Shown here piece by piece: positions 9,462-17,617 of a stretch of 41,780 bases of DNA; positions within the stretch are counted from its first letter, which is position 1; the number at the start of each line of letters is the position of its first letter. The stretch covers positions 1 through 41,780 of the forward strand of contig CAJXLM010000021.1 of the NCBI GenBank assembly GCA_913056175.1, read 5' to 3'. Source of the stretch: an uncultured Opitutia bacterium (GTDB taxonomy: Bacteria > Verrucomicrobiota > Verrucomicrobiia > Opitutales > Puniceicoccaceae). The translations under genes and the position numbers were made by a program. Below the pieces are notes generated by a model, which worked only from the letters and a program-made list of their open reading frames with translations, searched no databases and was not told where the DNA came from.

Positions 9462-9538
9462 TGGTGCGAGGGGTGGGATTCGAACCCACGACCGGCGGCT
9501 TAGAAGGCCGCTGCTCTATCCGGCTGAGCTACCCTCGC
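9462..9538 (-). tRNA. tRNA-Arg (anticodon TCT), CCA encoded
   Basis: The minus strand gives a complete cloverleaf. The acceptor stem is GCGAGGG/CCCTCGC, the D-arm contains AGCTCAGCCGGATAGAGC, and the anticodon stem is GCGGC/GCCGC around the loop CTTCTAA, so the anticodon is TCT (codon AGA). The T-arm is GTGGGTTCGAATCCCAC. The discriminator is A and CCA is encoded at 9462-9464. It is followed on the same strand by the P450 gene. Confidence 0.97.
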
Positions 9539-9595
9539 GACGCATGGAGAAAGCCAAGCAGGGATCGGCTGGTCGGGCGAGGGGAAAGGTCGGGA

Positions 9596-11815
9596 TCACA
9601 CCCGGGCGGCGTGCCGGACCTCCCGGATCTCGGCCAGCGTATCGAGGATCCGGCGCCCGTAATAGGTGGCCTCGAGAAAGGCGACCACGGGAGGAGCGGA
9701 GAGGGATCCATCGAGGGGCAGGTGGCGCTGGATCTCGTCGTTGACCTCGGGCCGGGGCGGGAAATCCGCCTCGGGTGCGAGGACCGCGCCGATCCCCTGG
9801 TCGAGGAGGGCCTGCATCTTGCCGAGGGAGCCGAGTGCCTCCGCGGGCAGGTCGGCGAGGGCGGGGTTCCTGGCGGCGCGCTCGTACAGGCCGAAATAAC
9901 TGACGAGGACCTCGAGCAGGGTGGGCAGGCGGGCGAAGCCGCGCTTGTCGCGGCTGCGCAGCCGTTCCTCGTGGGCGAGGGCGCGGTGCTGGGCGTGGAT
10001 GGAGGAAAGGTCACGGATGAGCCGGGGCCCGCTCGGGGGCGGTGAGGAGTGCCCCTCCATGCATTCCCCGACCGGCCGCAAGGCTTGGCGGCACGCGGTG
10101 AGGAACCGGTCGACCTCTCCCCCGAGGGAGCGGAGGGCGAGGACGGGGAGGAACCACCAGGCCACGGCGAGGGCAATCCCCGCCCCGATTACGGTGTCGT
10201 AGACCCGGGCGAGCATGGTGGGAATGCCGTAGCCGGCGATGAGGTGGAGGGCGCTCACCACGACAAAGCCAATCAAACCGGCGGCGATGCTGTAGCGCCG
10301 GTCAATCCAGAGGGGGAGAGCGATCACGGCGAGCGCGAGGAAGGTGATCTCCAACAGAGGGAGCGGATCGGTGAGAGGGGTCAGGACGATGGCCACGGCC
10401 ACTCCCACGGTGGTGCCGAGGATGCGCTGGAAGGTGCGCCCGAGCGTGGCGCCGGCCGAACTGCTCAGGACCACGATGACCGTCAGGGTGATCCAATAGG
10501 CGTGATTCAGGGAGAGCACCCAGCCGAGCCCGGTCGTGAGGGTAGCCGCCAGCCAGCCCTGCAGGCCGAGCCGCAGACCGACCGTGCGGAGCCGTTCGCG
10601 GCGCGAGGGCCCGGCGGGGGAAACGGGGCCCGCCGCGTGGAGCGAAGACTCCCCGACGCTCGTTTCCGGGCCGATCGCGGAGGGCGGGCGGAGATTCTCA
10701 TCCAGCCGGATCAAGCCCGTGCAGAAGCGCATCAGGCGCAGTTTCGGGCGGGGGGCGAGGTCGGTCCGGCGGAGGAGGTCTTCCCGCATCCGCTCGAGCT
10801 CGGCCGTAAGGACATCGGCTCCCGGGTCCTCCCCACGGGAGGCCTTCTCCGCGCGAGCGGCCAGTCGGTCGAGCCGGTCGACCAGAGTATCCCGGTCCAC
10901 CGCGGCGAGGATATCCTCGTCGTGGCGACTCGCCGCGAGGGTGTCGGCCACGGTGTCCGCGGCGAGGATCAGCCGGTAGGCGGCGGCGTCGGCGGCGGCA
11001 TAGGTCTGCGCGAGGTCCTCGCGGTCCCCGGCGACCAACCGGCCGGTGTCAACGAGCGCGCGCCAGCGGCTGTGCAGGTCGTGCTCGATCTCGATCCGGG
11101 TCCGCCCCGTGCGGAGGGGTTCGCCGATCCGCCGGATCGTGGCTGCGAGTTCGGTGAGCAGCTGGCGCCGCTGCACCCGGTAGATCCGGCGCGCGGAGGG
11201 GCGGTAGGTGGCGAAGCGGAGGGTGTAGGCACATCCGCTCCCGAGCAGCACGGCGCCCACGAGCCAGGGACCCATGGCCCGGTCGGGGTTCAGGAGCACC
11301 GCGAACAGGGCCATGATGGCGAGGGCCAGACCCTGGCGCTGGAAGCGGGCCCCGAGGGGACGGCAGAGGAGGGTGGCCCCGATCACGAGGATCCAGAGAA
11401 TCTCGACGGGCACTTTGCCGAGCCCCCAATCGCCGGGAGCCAGCCCGGCGAGGAGGACCCAGAAGGCGAGGAGGAGGAGGAGGAGCCGGCCCATCTCCGC
11501 CTTCTCCTCTTCCCGGGTCCCCAGACCGCTGAAGAGGATGAGATGGGTCGCCGAGACCCCGGCGACGAGGGGGAGACCGGGCAGGAGCGTAGCGGGGTGA
11601 AACAGGTCGGCGTAGGCGGGCAACGCCCTCGCGAGGGTAGCGCCGTAGTGCGACTGCAGGATCGGTGCGAGAAAGTGGGTGATGGCGAGCCCGAGACCGG
11701 CGGCGAGGAGGCCGGCCAGCAGGAGGTGGAGCCCGCGGACGATCCGCATCCCCCCGGGGTCGAGCTCGCGCAGCGGGTCGCGCAAGCGGGTGCGGAGGAA
11801 ACTGGCAGGGCTCAT
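9596..11815 (-). CDS. FUSC-family inner-membrane protein (YccS/AaeB-like)
   Basis: The 739-residue protein shows the duplicated architecture of the fusaric-acid-resistance/aromatic-acid-exporter superfamily. It has a hydrophobic N-terminal block of about six helices (about 25-215), a soluble helical domain with charged heptads (about 215-400), a second block of helices (about 415-550), and a soluble C-terminal tail. The second membrane block contains the typical FUSC_2 stretch SLNHAYWITLTVIVVLSSSAGATLGRTFQRILGTTVG, cited here only by its landmarks HAYWITLT and RTFQRILGT. Family members are linked to efflux of aromatic acids or to envelope functions; the substrate here is unknown. The start ATG (11813-11815) overlaps the stop of the DUF3293 gene by 4 bases, which indicates coupling. 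Confidence 0.85.
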   Translation of the reverse strand: MSPASFLRTRLRDPLRELDPGGMRIVRGLHLLLAGLLAAGLGLAITHFLAPILQSHYGATLARALPAYADLFHPATLLPGLPLVAGVSATHLILFSGLGTREEEKAEMGRLLLLLLAFWVLLAGLAPGDWGLGKVPVEILWILVIGATLLCRPLGARFQRQGLALAIMALFAVLLNPDRAMGPWLVGAVLLGSGCAYTLRFATYRPSARRIYRVQRRQLLTELAATIRRIGEPLRTGRTRIEIEHDLHSRWRALVDTGRLVAGDREDLAQTYAAADAAAYRLILAADTVADTLAASRHDEDILAAVDRDTLVDRLDRLAARAEKASRGEDPGADVLTAELERMREDLLRRTDLAPRPKLRLMRFCTGLIRLDENLRPPSAIGPETSVGESSLHAAGPVSPAGPSRRERLRTVGLRLGLQGWLAATLTTGLGWVLSLNHAYWITLTVIVVLSSSAGATLGRTFQRILGTTVGVAVAIVLTPLTDPLPLLEITFLALAVIALPLWIDRRYSIAAGLIGFVVVSALHLIAGYGIPTMLARVYDTVIGAGIALAVAWWFLPVLALRSLGGEVDRFLTACRQALRPVGECMEGHSSPPPSGPRLIRDLSSIHAQHRALAHEERLRSRDKRGFARLPTLLEVLVSYFGLYERAARNPALADLPAEALGSLGKMQALLDQGIGAVLAPEADFPPRPEVNDEIQRHLPLDGSLSAPPVVAFLEATYYGRRILDTLAEIREVRHAARV

Positions 11816-12210
11816 GCGAGGTTGTGGGCGCGATCCGCGCGGTGGTCCGACCAGCTCCCGAGGTCTTCCGCCTGTTCCCGGCTGGCGCCGGTCGCCAGAA
11901 GGAGGAGCCGGTCATTCCTCACCTGGTAGAGGGCCACCTGTCGGTGGCGGCGGGCCAATTCGTGGGCGGTCTCCTCGTCCCCCACCGCCCAGCCGGGCTC
12001 CCGGTGGGTGTCGTCGGGAGACCGGCCGGTGATCCTCCAGAGGGGATGACCGGTGCGCTCGAGGCGCTGCCGGAGGGCCTCGTCCGCCGCGCGGTTGGCC
12101 TCCGGGTCCTGGGGCCTCCCGTGGGGATTGTAGGCAGTCACGATCCAGAACTCGTCGAGCGGCGGGGCCACGGGGACTTCAAAGACGGTCGTCCGGTAGG
12201 CGGGATCCAT
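11812..12210 (-). CDS. DUF3293 domain protein
   Basis: This is a small protein of 132 residues. It shows the DUF3293 pattern: an opening TVFEVP, then DEFWIVTAYNPHGRPQDPEANRAADEAL, a GRSPDDTHREPGWAV segment, and a C-terminal ALYQVRNDRLLLL strand. The function of the family is unknown. It is cytoplasmic, with no signal peptide or membrane segment. It sits 20 bases downstream of ispF on the same strand, and its stop overlaps the FUSC gene start (ATGA), so it is probably part of a pyrF-ispD-ispF-DUF3293-FUSC transcription unit. Confidence 0.8.
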   Translation of the reverse strand: MDPAYRTTVFEVPVAPPLDEFWIVTAYNPHGRPQDPEANRAADEALRQRLERTGHPLWRITGRSPDDTHREPGWAVGDEETAHELARRHRQVALYQVRNDRLLLLATGASREQAEDLGSWSDHRADRAHNLA

Positions 12211-12230
12211 GGGGGGGCGGGGGATCGGTC

Positions 12231-12716
12231 TTACTCCCCGCGCCAGAGGAGGACCTGAGCGAGAGCGGCAATGCCCTCGGCCCGGCCGAGCGAACCGAGG
12301 CCCTCGTGGGTGGTGGCCTGAATGCCGATGCGGTCGGCGGGCAGGCGGAGGGTGGTGCCCAGCCGCTCCCGCATGGCGTCGATGTGGGGGCGGAGCTTGG
12401 GCCGCTCGGCCAGGACCATCAGGCTGAGGTTGCCGATGGCGTAGCCGGCCTCGGCCGCCTTCCCCGCCGCGAACGCGAGGATTTCCTGGCTGTCCATGTC
12501 CTTGCAGGTGGGATCGTCCGGCGGGAAGTGCGCCCCGATGTCGGGGAGGGCGAGAGCGCCGAGAATGGCATCGGAGGCGGCGTGGGTGAGGCAGTCGGCG
12601 TCGGAGTGGCCGGCGAGCCCGGGCCCCTCCGGAAGGGTCACGCCCCCGAGCACGAGGGGACGGTCCGCCGCGAAGCGGTGGATGTCGTAGCCGAGGCCGG
12701 TGCGGTAGGGGAGCAT
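12231..12716 (-). CDS. ispF: 2-C-methyl-D-erythritol 2,4-cyclodiphosphate synthase
   Basis: This is a full-length IspF (161 residues, normal for the family). It converts CDP-methylerythritol 2-phosphate to the cyclic diphosphate plus CMP in the MEP isoprenoid pathway. Motifs present are GLGYDIHRF (metal-binding Asp11 and His13), LAGHSDADCLTHAASDAILGAL, DIGAHFPPDD and ATTHEGLGSLGR. It lies 21 bases downstream of ispD, the usual bacterial order. The last codons place an overlap-free 20-base gap before DUF3293. Confidence 0.97.
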   Translation of the reverse strand: MLPYRTGLGYDIHRFAADRPLVLGGVTLPEGPGLAGHSDADCLTHAASDAILGALALPDIGAHFPPDDPTCKDMDSQEILAFAAGKAAEAGYAIGNLSLMVLAERPKLRPHIDAMRERLGTTLRLPADRIGIQATTHEGLGSLGRAEGIAALAQVLLWRGE

Positions 12717-12737
12717 GGTCCTTGCGGCGGGCGCTCC

Positions 12738-13478
12738 TCAGGAGGCCGGGACGCCCGCCACCCGGGCACGGGCGAGCAGCTCGGCGAGGGCGAGGTCACC
12801 GGGGGTGGTGATCTTCGGGTTCGGATCCGGGGAGGGAAGCAGCGAGACCCTGTGCCCGTCCGCCGCCGCGAGGGAAACATCATCGGTGGCCGCCCGCCCT
12901 TCCTGCCGGGCCTTCTGGTAAGCGTCGAAGATCATCGGGTAGGCAAAGGCCTGCGGGGTTTCCATCGCCCAGAGGCCCTCCCGCGAGACGGGCTCGACCC
13001 GGCAATCCCGGTGCCGTCCGGCCTGGTTTTCCGCGCGTTGCAGGGTGTCCGTGACGGGGTGGGCGAGGGCGGCGGCCTTGTCGGCGAGGACGAGCTGGTA
13101 GAGGGACTCGAGGGTGGCGGGGCGCACGAGCGGACGGGCGCAGTCATGAATGAACACATAGTCGCAGTCCTGCCCGGCTTCGACGAGCCCGAGGAACACG
13201 GAGTCCTGGCGCTCGCGACCGCCGAGGCAGAGGGCCAGCTCCGTGCCGGGGTCGGGTTCGCAGGCATCCCAGAGGCGGGAGAGCTCCGCCCGCTGCCCCT
13301 CGTCGCGGCAAACGAGCACCACCCGCTGGAAGAGCCGGGAGCGCAGGAAGGCCTCGGCACTCCACTGGAAGACGGTTCGGCCGGCGAGGGGAGCGAGGAT
13401 CTTGTCGGGTACGTGGCTCTCCATGCGCTGGCCACGGCCGGCGGCGAGGAGGAGGGCCACATTGCGGGTGAGTTGCAT
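12738..13478 (-). CDS. ispD: 2-C-methyl-D-erythritol 4-phosphate cytidylyltransferase
   Basis: The product is a 246-residue IspD that forms CDP-methylerythritol from MEP and CTP. Visible features are the nucleotide-binding opening ALLLAAGRGQRMESHVPDK, GGRERQDSVFLGL, the HDCARPLV segment (HDAARP in most homologues; the Ala-to-Cys change is minor), METPQAFAYPMI, and the C-terminal KITTPGDLALAE. It starts at ATG 13476-13478, 49 bases after the pyrF stop, and precedes ispF on the same strand. It catalyses the step two before IspF; the intervening kinase IspE is not in the window. Confidence 0.96.
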   Translation of the reverse strand: MQLTRNVALLLAAGRGQRMESHVPDKILAPLAGRTVFQWSAEAFLRSRLFQRVVLVCRDEGQRAELSRLWDACEPDPGTELALCLGGRERQDSVFLGLVEAGQDCDYVFIHDCARPLVRPATLESLYQLVLADKAAALAHPVTDTLQRAENQAGRHRDCRVEPVSREGLWAMETPQAFAYPMIFDAYQKARQEGRAATDDVSLAAADGHRVSLLPSPDPNPKITTPGDLALAELLARARVAGVPAS

Positions 13479-13527
13479 GGGGGAGGGTTGCGGGGGCGCG
13501 GTGGGCCGAGGGGAAGGTCCCGGGAGT

Positions 13528-14283
13528 TCAGGGGCGGGAGGGCGGATCGGAAAGCGGCTCGAGGGACCGTGCCCGGTCGATCCGCGCCTTCAGGTCGAGG
13601 TAGGCGGCGGCGGGATCGCTTGCCTCGAGGATGGGGCGCCCCACCACGAGATGGGTTGCCCCCTCGGCGAGGGCCTCCTCCGGTCCGAGGACGCGCTGTT
13701 GGTCCCCCCTTGCCGTCCCCGCGGGACGGATGCCCGGGACGATGAGGTCGGGGCCCGGCCCAAGGGCCTCGCGCAGGGGGCTCACTTCGAGGGGGGAGCA
13801 GACCAGCCCGTCCACGCCGGCTTCGTGAGCGAGGCCGCCGAGTCGGAGGACTGCCTCGCGGGCCGGGGGACGGATCCCGAGCTCGGCGAGATCGGTGTCC
13901 CCGTGGGAGGTGAGTACGGTCACTGCGAGGAGCCGCAACCCGGGGGCGGCGTTGTCCCGGGCGGCCACGGCCGCCTCCAGCATGGCCCGCCCCCCCAGGG
14001 CATGCAGGGTGAGGTATTCGACCGGAAGCCCGGCAAGGCTCTCCACGGCCCGTCCCACGGTATTGGGAATGTCGTGCAGCTTGAGGTCGAGGAAGAGGGG
14101 ACCGGCCGATGCGGACCACGCGCGCACGAGGTCCGGCCCGTAGCGCGTGAAGAGCTGAAGCCCCACCTTGAGCCGGGGTCGAGCCGGCGCGAGCGCCCCC
14201 AGCAGCCTCTCCACCCCGCCCCGATCGGGGAGGTCGGCCGCGAGAATGAGATCCGGCGGAGCGGGGGTGGGCGTCGGAGGCAT
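13528..14283 (-). CDS. pyrF: Orotidine 5'-phosphate decarboxylase
   Basis: This encodes OMP decarboxylase, the last step of UMP synthesis. The 251-residue reading starts at ATG 14281-14283 (MPPTPTPAPPDLILAADLP); an upstream ATG at 14322 adds 13 unconserved residues. The TIM-barrel motifs are intact: LILAADLPDR, LKVGLQLFTRYG, and the catalytic Lys/Asp cluster FLDLKLHDIPNTV (DxKxxDI). It also has LTLHALGG, VTVLTSHGD, IVPGIRPAG and LVVGRPI. It heads the ispD-ispF group, with a 183-base gap separating it from the anti-sigma gene upstream, so it probably has its own promoter. Confidence 0.96.
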   Translation of the reverse strand: MPPTPTPAPPDLILAADLPDRGGVERLLGALAPARPRLKVGLQLFTRYGPDLVRAWSASAGPLFLDLKLHDIPNTVGRAVESLAGLPVEYLTLHALGGRAMLEAAVAARDNAAPGLRLLAVTVLTSHGDTDLAELGIRPPAREAVLRLGGLAHEAGVDGLVCSPLEVSPLREALGPGPDLIVPGIRPAGTARGDQQRVLGPEEALAEGATHLVVGRPILEASDPAAAYLDLKARIDRARSLEPLSDPPSRP

Positions 14284-14466
14284 CAGGGGGAAAGACTGGC
14301 CGAATCGGGGACCCGGTGGCAAGGGAGGGTCCCGAGGGGAGGAGGATTTTTCCCGGGCCGTCCGCGGGCCGGGTGGGCGGCACGGCCGCGTAAGCAGGGC
14401 GGCCCTACCGCCGGGAAAGGAGCAACCGAGACCTCACCCGTGGCCCCCGCGGGGGTGGGCCGCCGT

Positions 14467-15291
14467 TCACTGGCTGCCGTCGGTGGGTGGTGCCTGCGAG
14501 AATTGCGGGAAGACGATGGTATGCACTTTCCCGTCGGCAACCCAGGCGACGAGGGGAGTCCCGTCTTCGGAAGTCCGCAGGAATTCCCCCTGAAGGTCGT
14601 GAGGATTGGCGAAAATCTCCGCTTCGATGGAGAGGAGGACCGCCCTGCCCCGCTCCGGATGGTCCACGAGGGTGACTCCGACGGGAGAATCGCGCCACTC
14701 CAGAGTCCGGACGTAAAAAGGGATCGCCCGTGCGATCTCGCGAGGCATCCCCGCGGGCGAGGGGTAGCCCTGGTCATGGAGAACGCTCTGCGCCTGCGTC
14801 CACGACTGCACCGCCGTACCCCCTTTTGCCGGGCCTGCGTCGCTGGAGAGATCCGCTTGCGAGTGGGCCTCCGCAAAGAACTCGGAGAGGCGCGGCTGCG
14901 CTTCCAGCGGATTCGGGTCGAGGACGAAGAGCCCGATGCCCACCAGCACGAGCATACTGGCCGCCAGCGAGAGAATGGAGGGGGACCGCCAGAAGGGCCG
15001 CCGCGAGCGGGCGGATGGGGGAAAGGCGAGGGGCCCGTCCGCGGAATCCGCGGGCCGCCCGGCGTTTTCCTCCAGTTGGGCAAGGATTTCCCGCTCGAGG
15101 GAAGCGGGAGGATCGACCCGCGCCAGCGCCGCCCGGACACGGGCATCGGTCTCCCGCTGCTCGGAAAGCCAGGCCTGCAGTCCGGGATCCTCCCGCGATT
15201 GTTGGAGGGCCGCCTGCAGGTCGGCCGTCTCCACCGAGGGGGCATCCTCCCGCCATGCGCGGAGAATGGCACGGGCGCGTTCAGGGTTCAT
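14467..15291 (-). CDS. Putative single-pass membrane anti-sigma factor
   Basis: The 274-residue protein has a helical, charged cytoplasmic domain (residues 1-100). One transmembrane helix follows at about 104-124 (SILSLAASMLVLVGIGLFVL). An outside domain of about 150 residues completes it. Its start overlaps the stop of the ECF sigma gene by 4 bases (15288-15291), the usual genetic arrangement for a sigma/anti-sigma pair. It contains no cysteine, so it is not a zinc-binding (ZAS, HxxxCxxC) anti-sigma. Identification rests on topology and context, not on a recognised domain. The outside domain may sense envelope conditions. Confidence 0.7.
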   Translation of the reverse strand: MNPERARAILRAWREDAPSVETADLQAALQQSREDPGLQAWLSEQRETDARVRAALARVDPPASLEREILAQLEENAGRPADSADGPLAFPPSARSRRPFWRSPSILSLAASMLVLVGIGLFVLDPNPLEAQPRLSEFFAEAHSQADLSSDAGPAKGGTAVQSWTQAQSVLHDQGYPSPAGMPREIARAIPFYVRTLEWRDSPVGVTLVDHPERGRAVLLSIEAEIFANPHDLQGEFLRTSEDGTPLVAWVADGKVHTIVFPQFSQAPPTDGSQ

Positions 15292-15845
15292 GGCTTGGGG
15301 GAAGAGGCGCCGAGTTCGCGGGGTTCGTGGTAAATGGAGGCGAGGCGGGCTTTTCCTCGGGAGATGCGGGACATGACCGTGCCGAGGGGGATCTCCAGGA
15401 TCTCCGCAATCTCCCGGTAGGGAATCTCCTCGAGATAGAAAAGGGTGAGGGGTGCGCGGTAGTGCTCCGCCAACTCCCCGAGCGCGGCCAGGGCCCGTTG
15501 GCCATCGAGCTCCCGGGGGAGATCCGGTTCGGTGGGCAACGCCTCGTGGTCGAGAATCTCCTCCTCCTGGGAGGGCTCCCGGCGGGCCTGGTGAATCTGA
15601 CGCAGGAACAGGCGGTGCAGCGTGGTGAAAAGCCAGGCGCGGGCTTGCTCCGGCTGCTCGAGGACCACCCCGCTGCGCGCATAGCGGAGAAAGGCCTCCT
15701 GCACGAGATCACTCGCATCCGCTTCCTGACCGGCAAGGCCATAGGCAAATCGATAGAGAATGGCATGATACGCGTCGAACACCTCACGGACCCCGGGAAA
15801 AGGCCCCTCTACAGTAGGAGTCGGTGTGGACGGTTTTATTCCCAT
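15288..15845 (-). CDS. ECF-type RNA polymerase sigma-70 factor
   Basis: The 185-residue product has both ECF modules. Region 2 includes YHAILYRFAYGLAGQEADASDLVQEAFLRYARS and the -10-binding continuation ARAWLFTTLHRLFLRQ. Region 4 includes LAELAEHYRAPLTLFYLEEIPYREIAEILEIPLGTVMSRISRGKARL-like sequence with a clear helix-turn-helix; these are cited as landmarks YREIAEILE and GTVMSRISRG. Start ATG 15843-15845 (MGIKPST) is preferred: the frame upstream is arginine/proline-rich, and ECF factors are about 180-200 residues. It is coupled to the downstream membrane anti-sigma, suggesting control by an envelope signal. Target promoters cannot be told from the window. Confidence 0.93.
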   Translation of the reverse strand: MGIKPSTPTPTVEGPFPGVREVFDAYHAILYRFAYGLAGQEADASDLVQEAFLRYARSGVVLEQPEQARAWLFTTLHRLFLRQIHQARREPSQEEEILDHEALPTEPDLPRELDGQRALAALGELAEHYRAPLTLFYLEEIPYREIAEILEIPLGTVMSRISRGKARLASIYHEPRELGASSPKP

Positions 15846-16694
15846 GAAAGATTGATCTCGGGCGATTCGCCTCCCGATTTCCCGGAGGCCAATCTGCAAC
15901 GCGACCTCGAGGAGCGCCAACCGTTTTCCTGATCCTGCCCGGGTCCTCCTGGCTCTTCCGCCTCCGATGCGGCCGGGCGGGGAGGGTGGGAGCGGCGGCC
16001 GCCCGACAAGGGGGAGCGGCCGGCACCGGACCCTGTCGGCCGAGGACGTGATCTCCCTCCTGCGCACGCCCGCGGGCGGCGCACGCGGCTCGCGGGTGGG
16101 CCGGGAGCCAGCCGGCGGCAGAGGGTGCATCCGGGACCATTCCGTAGGATGGGGTCGGGCGGCCTGCGCATTCGGTGGAGGGGGCGATGGTGGCGGGAAA
16201 GCCCGGAAGGTCATCCCTTTGTGGGAGAGGGAGGGGGACGGGGTGCGCGTGCGCCGGGGCACCCGGGTCGTCGGCGCCTTCCTGGATGGCCGGAGCGTGC
16301 GGGTGCCCGCGTGCGGGCGTTGGCGCTACGGCAGGGTCGCAATCAGGGGGAGACTTGGACGCTCCCTCGACATTGGTCACCTCAACGAACGTGAAGAAGA
16401 GAAGGACGCCCAACGCGAGGAGCGCGCGTGATTCTTCGCTCTCCCGGGGTTCCGCCCCGGGGGAATCGCCCAACCACCACCAACCGATCCGAAAATCACA
16501 ACGGCCCTCTCCGGCCCGCCTTTCCCCAAGTGCGAAAGATGGCGGGCACTGCCATGCGGGCGGTTCTTTCCGCAATGGGGCGAGCCACCGGGAGAATCGC
16601 TCCCCCGTCGACTCTTCCCTCAGCCGTCACGGACGGCATGGACCGATTGCCAGGGGTTGGCCTTTCGGCGTTTCGTCCGGCCCCTCCCGGAAAA
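15846..16694. other. Gene-poor region upstream of the sigma factor gene
   Basis: Some 850 bases without a supported gene. Open frames here are proline/arginine-rich artefacts of high GC. One minus-strand frame carries a short hydrophobic run (ALLALGVLLFFTFVEV, about 16390-16436) followed by proline-rich sequence, but it has no credible start or conserved motif. The sigma-factor promoter should lie in the first 100-200 bases. I see nothing else in the rest. Confidence 0.4.
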
Positions 16695-16717
16695 AAGTCC
16701 CTCCGTCGGAGGGACTT
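16695..16717 (-). terminator. Rho-independent terminator adjoining the tRNA-Gly 3' fragment
   Basis: On the minus strand the sequence is AAGTCCCTCC, loop GAC, GGAGGGACTT, followed by TTTTTT-type bases (16691-16696). This is a perfect 10-bp stem with a U-tract, a canonical intrinsic terminator. It lies directly after the duplicated tRNA-Gly 3' end. It resembles the weaker terminator after the intact tRNA-Gly at 17969-17985 and was probably duplicated together with it. Confidence 0.8.
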
Positions 16718-16743
16718 GGAAAAATGGTGCGGGCGGGGGGAAT
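16709..16743. repeat. att-like copy 1: tRNA-Gly 3' end plus terminator half
   Basis: The 35 bases match 17980-18014 with one mismatch (23 bases, AAAATGGTGCGGGCGGGGGG plus AAT, are identical at 16721-16743 and 17992-18014). Bases 16725-16743 equal the last 19 bases of tRNA-Gly(CCC) including CCA. Beyond 16743 the similarity stops and no tRNA body is present. Such a displaced tRNA 3' end is the classic trace of integrase-mediated insertion into a tRNA gene. Confidence 0.75.
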
Positions 16744-17281
16744 GGGTCCGGAATCCGTTGCTGGATGCTGCGGTGTTCCGCGATCGCGCCGGACGACTTC
16801 GGACTGCTTCCCGTTTTTACTCCCCCCTCACCCCACATGTAACCGAGCCCGGAACGGATGCCCAGCGGGCCGTGGTGAGAGGGGGGGGAGGAGCCCAGCA
16901 GGACGCACCAAGCGCCATCCATCGTTCCCCAGTGCACTCCCCGGACCCCGGAATCTCGACGATCGCGTGGCGCCAAGGGTGCAGGCCCGCCGGCGGTACG
17001 CACAGCGGGGACGGAGCAACGGTGGTTGACTCCCTGCGACGCTCGGGGCGGACAAAGGCTCCAGAGGCTCCTGAATTCTGCCGCGGGCGTCCCCTCGGAA
17101 GGGTGCTCCCGCGAATCCCCGGGCATCCTGCGGCTTCGCTCACGCCACCATCGCCCCCCAACCACAAATTTCCTCGAATAATTCCGGTTACCGCGCCTCT
17201 TACCTTCGTAATCCTCCGAGCCGCCCCGCCTGGGGCCCTCACCCTCAGCCATACCCATACTCAACCCAACGACCGAAGGGT

Positions 17282-17419
17282 GACACTCCGCCCGCCAAGA
17301 AGGCCGCCCGGCTCGAGGACGAGCCCGAGATGCAGGAGCTGGAGGCCATGATCGAGGAGGGCCGGCTGGATCCCGACCGGGCCGCCGCCTTCACCGAGGA
17401 AGAGGAGGAAGAGGAATGA
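17282..17419 (+). pseudogene. Truncated acidic ORF, possible 3' end of a lost gene
   Basis: The frame ending at TGA 17417-17419 reads as credible coding sequence from about 17282: PPAKKAARLEDEPEMQELE, then AMIEEGRLDPDRAAAFT, then a run of seven glutamates. It has no convincing start. The only ATG nearby is at 17330 and would leave 29 residues; no GTG or TTG start with a ribosome site is seen above it. The stop overlaps the ATG of the ribbon-helix-helix gene (ATGA), so the two were an operon. I read it as the C-terminal tail of a gene whose 5' part was removed by rearrangement. A ParA-like partner is possible but unproven. Confidence 0.4.
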
Positions 17420-17607
17420 GTGAATCCCGCCGCACCCGGCAGGTGAATGTCCGCCTTCCCGAGATGACTGTCCGCCGGCTCAAGGCCCGCTGTGCATTGG
17501 AGGGGATTTCTCTCGCGGAGACGATGGAGCGGCTGGTCTCCGGCTACCTCGAGGGCAGCGTGAAGCTTCCCCCGGCCCGCTCCAGCAAGGACAGGCCCTC
17601 CCGCTGA
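17416..17607 (+). CDS. Small ribbon-helix-helix DNA-binding protein
   Basis: This is a basic protein of 63 residues. The pattern RQVNVRLPEMTVRRLKARCALEGISLAETMERLVSGYLEG is that of a ribbon-helix-helix (CopG/ParG-like) fold: one strand (residues 9-14), helix (17-27), turn (GIS) and second helix (33-43), with a basic flexible tail. Such proteins bind operator or centromere repeats as dimers, in plasmid partition, toxin-antitoxin or copy control. The start overlaps the upstream acidic ORF by 4 bases, and GAGGAAGAGG just upstream serves as ribosome site. Iteron-like repeats begin 10 bases after its stop and are candidate binding sites. No toxin gene is adjacent. Confidence 0.75.
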   Translation: MSESRRTRQVNVRLPEMTVRRLKARCALEGISLAETMERLVSGYLEGSVKLPPARSSKDRPSR

Positions 17608-17617
17608 CCCGCACCGG

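Noticed and set aside
9436-9489. ATG at 9489 as the P450 start
   Set aside because: It lies within the tRNA-Arg gene and the added residues are not P450-like. A GTG at 9435 just past the tRNA is used instead.
15784-16575. Minus-strand frame with a hydrophobic run (ALLALGVLLFF) upstream of the sigma gene
   Set aside because: One membrane-like stretch exists, but the rest is Pro/Ala/Arg-rich with no start context or family motif, and it overlaps the sigma gene start.
16709-16743. A complete second tRNA-Gly
   Set aside because: Only the last 19 tRNA bases are present; the T-loop, anticodon and D arms do not follow.
16428-17351. Plus-strand 307-codon frame in the gene-poor region
   Set aside because: The translation has no recognisable motif, spans the tRNA fragment and terminator, and looks random.
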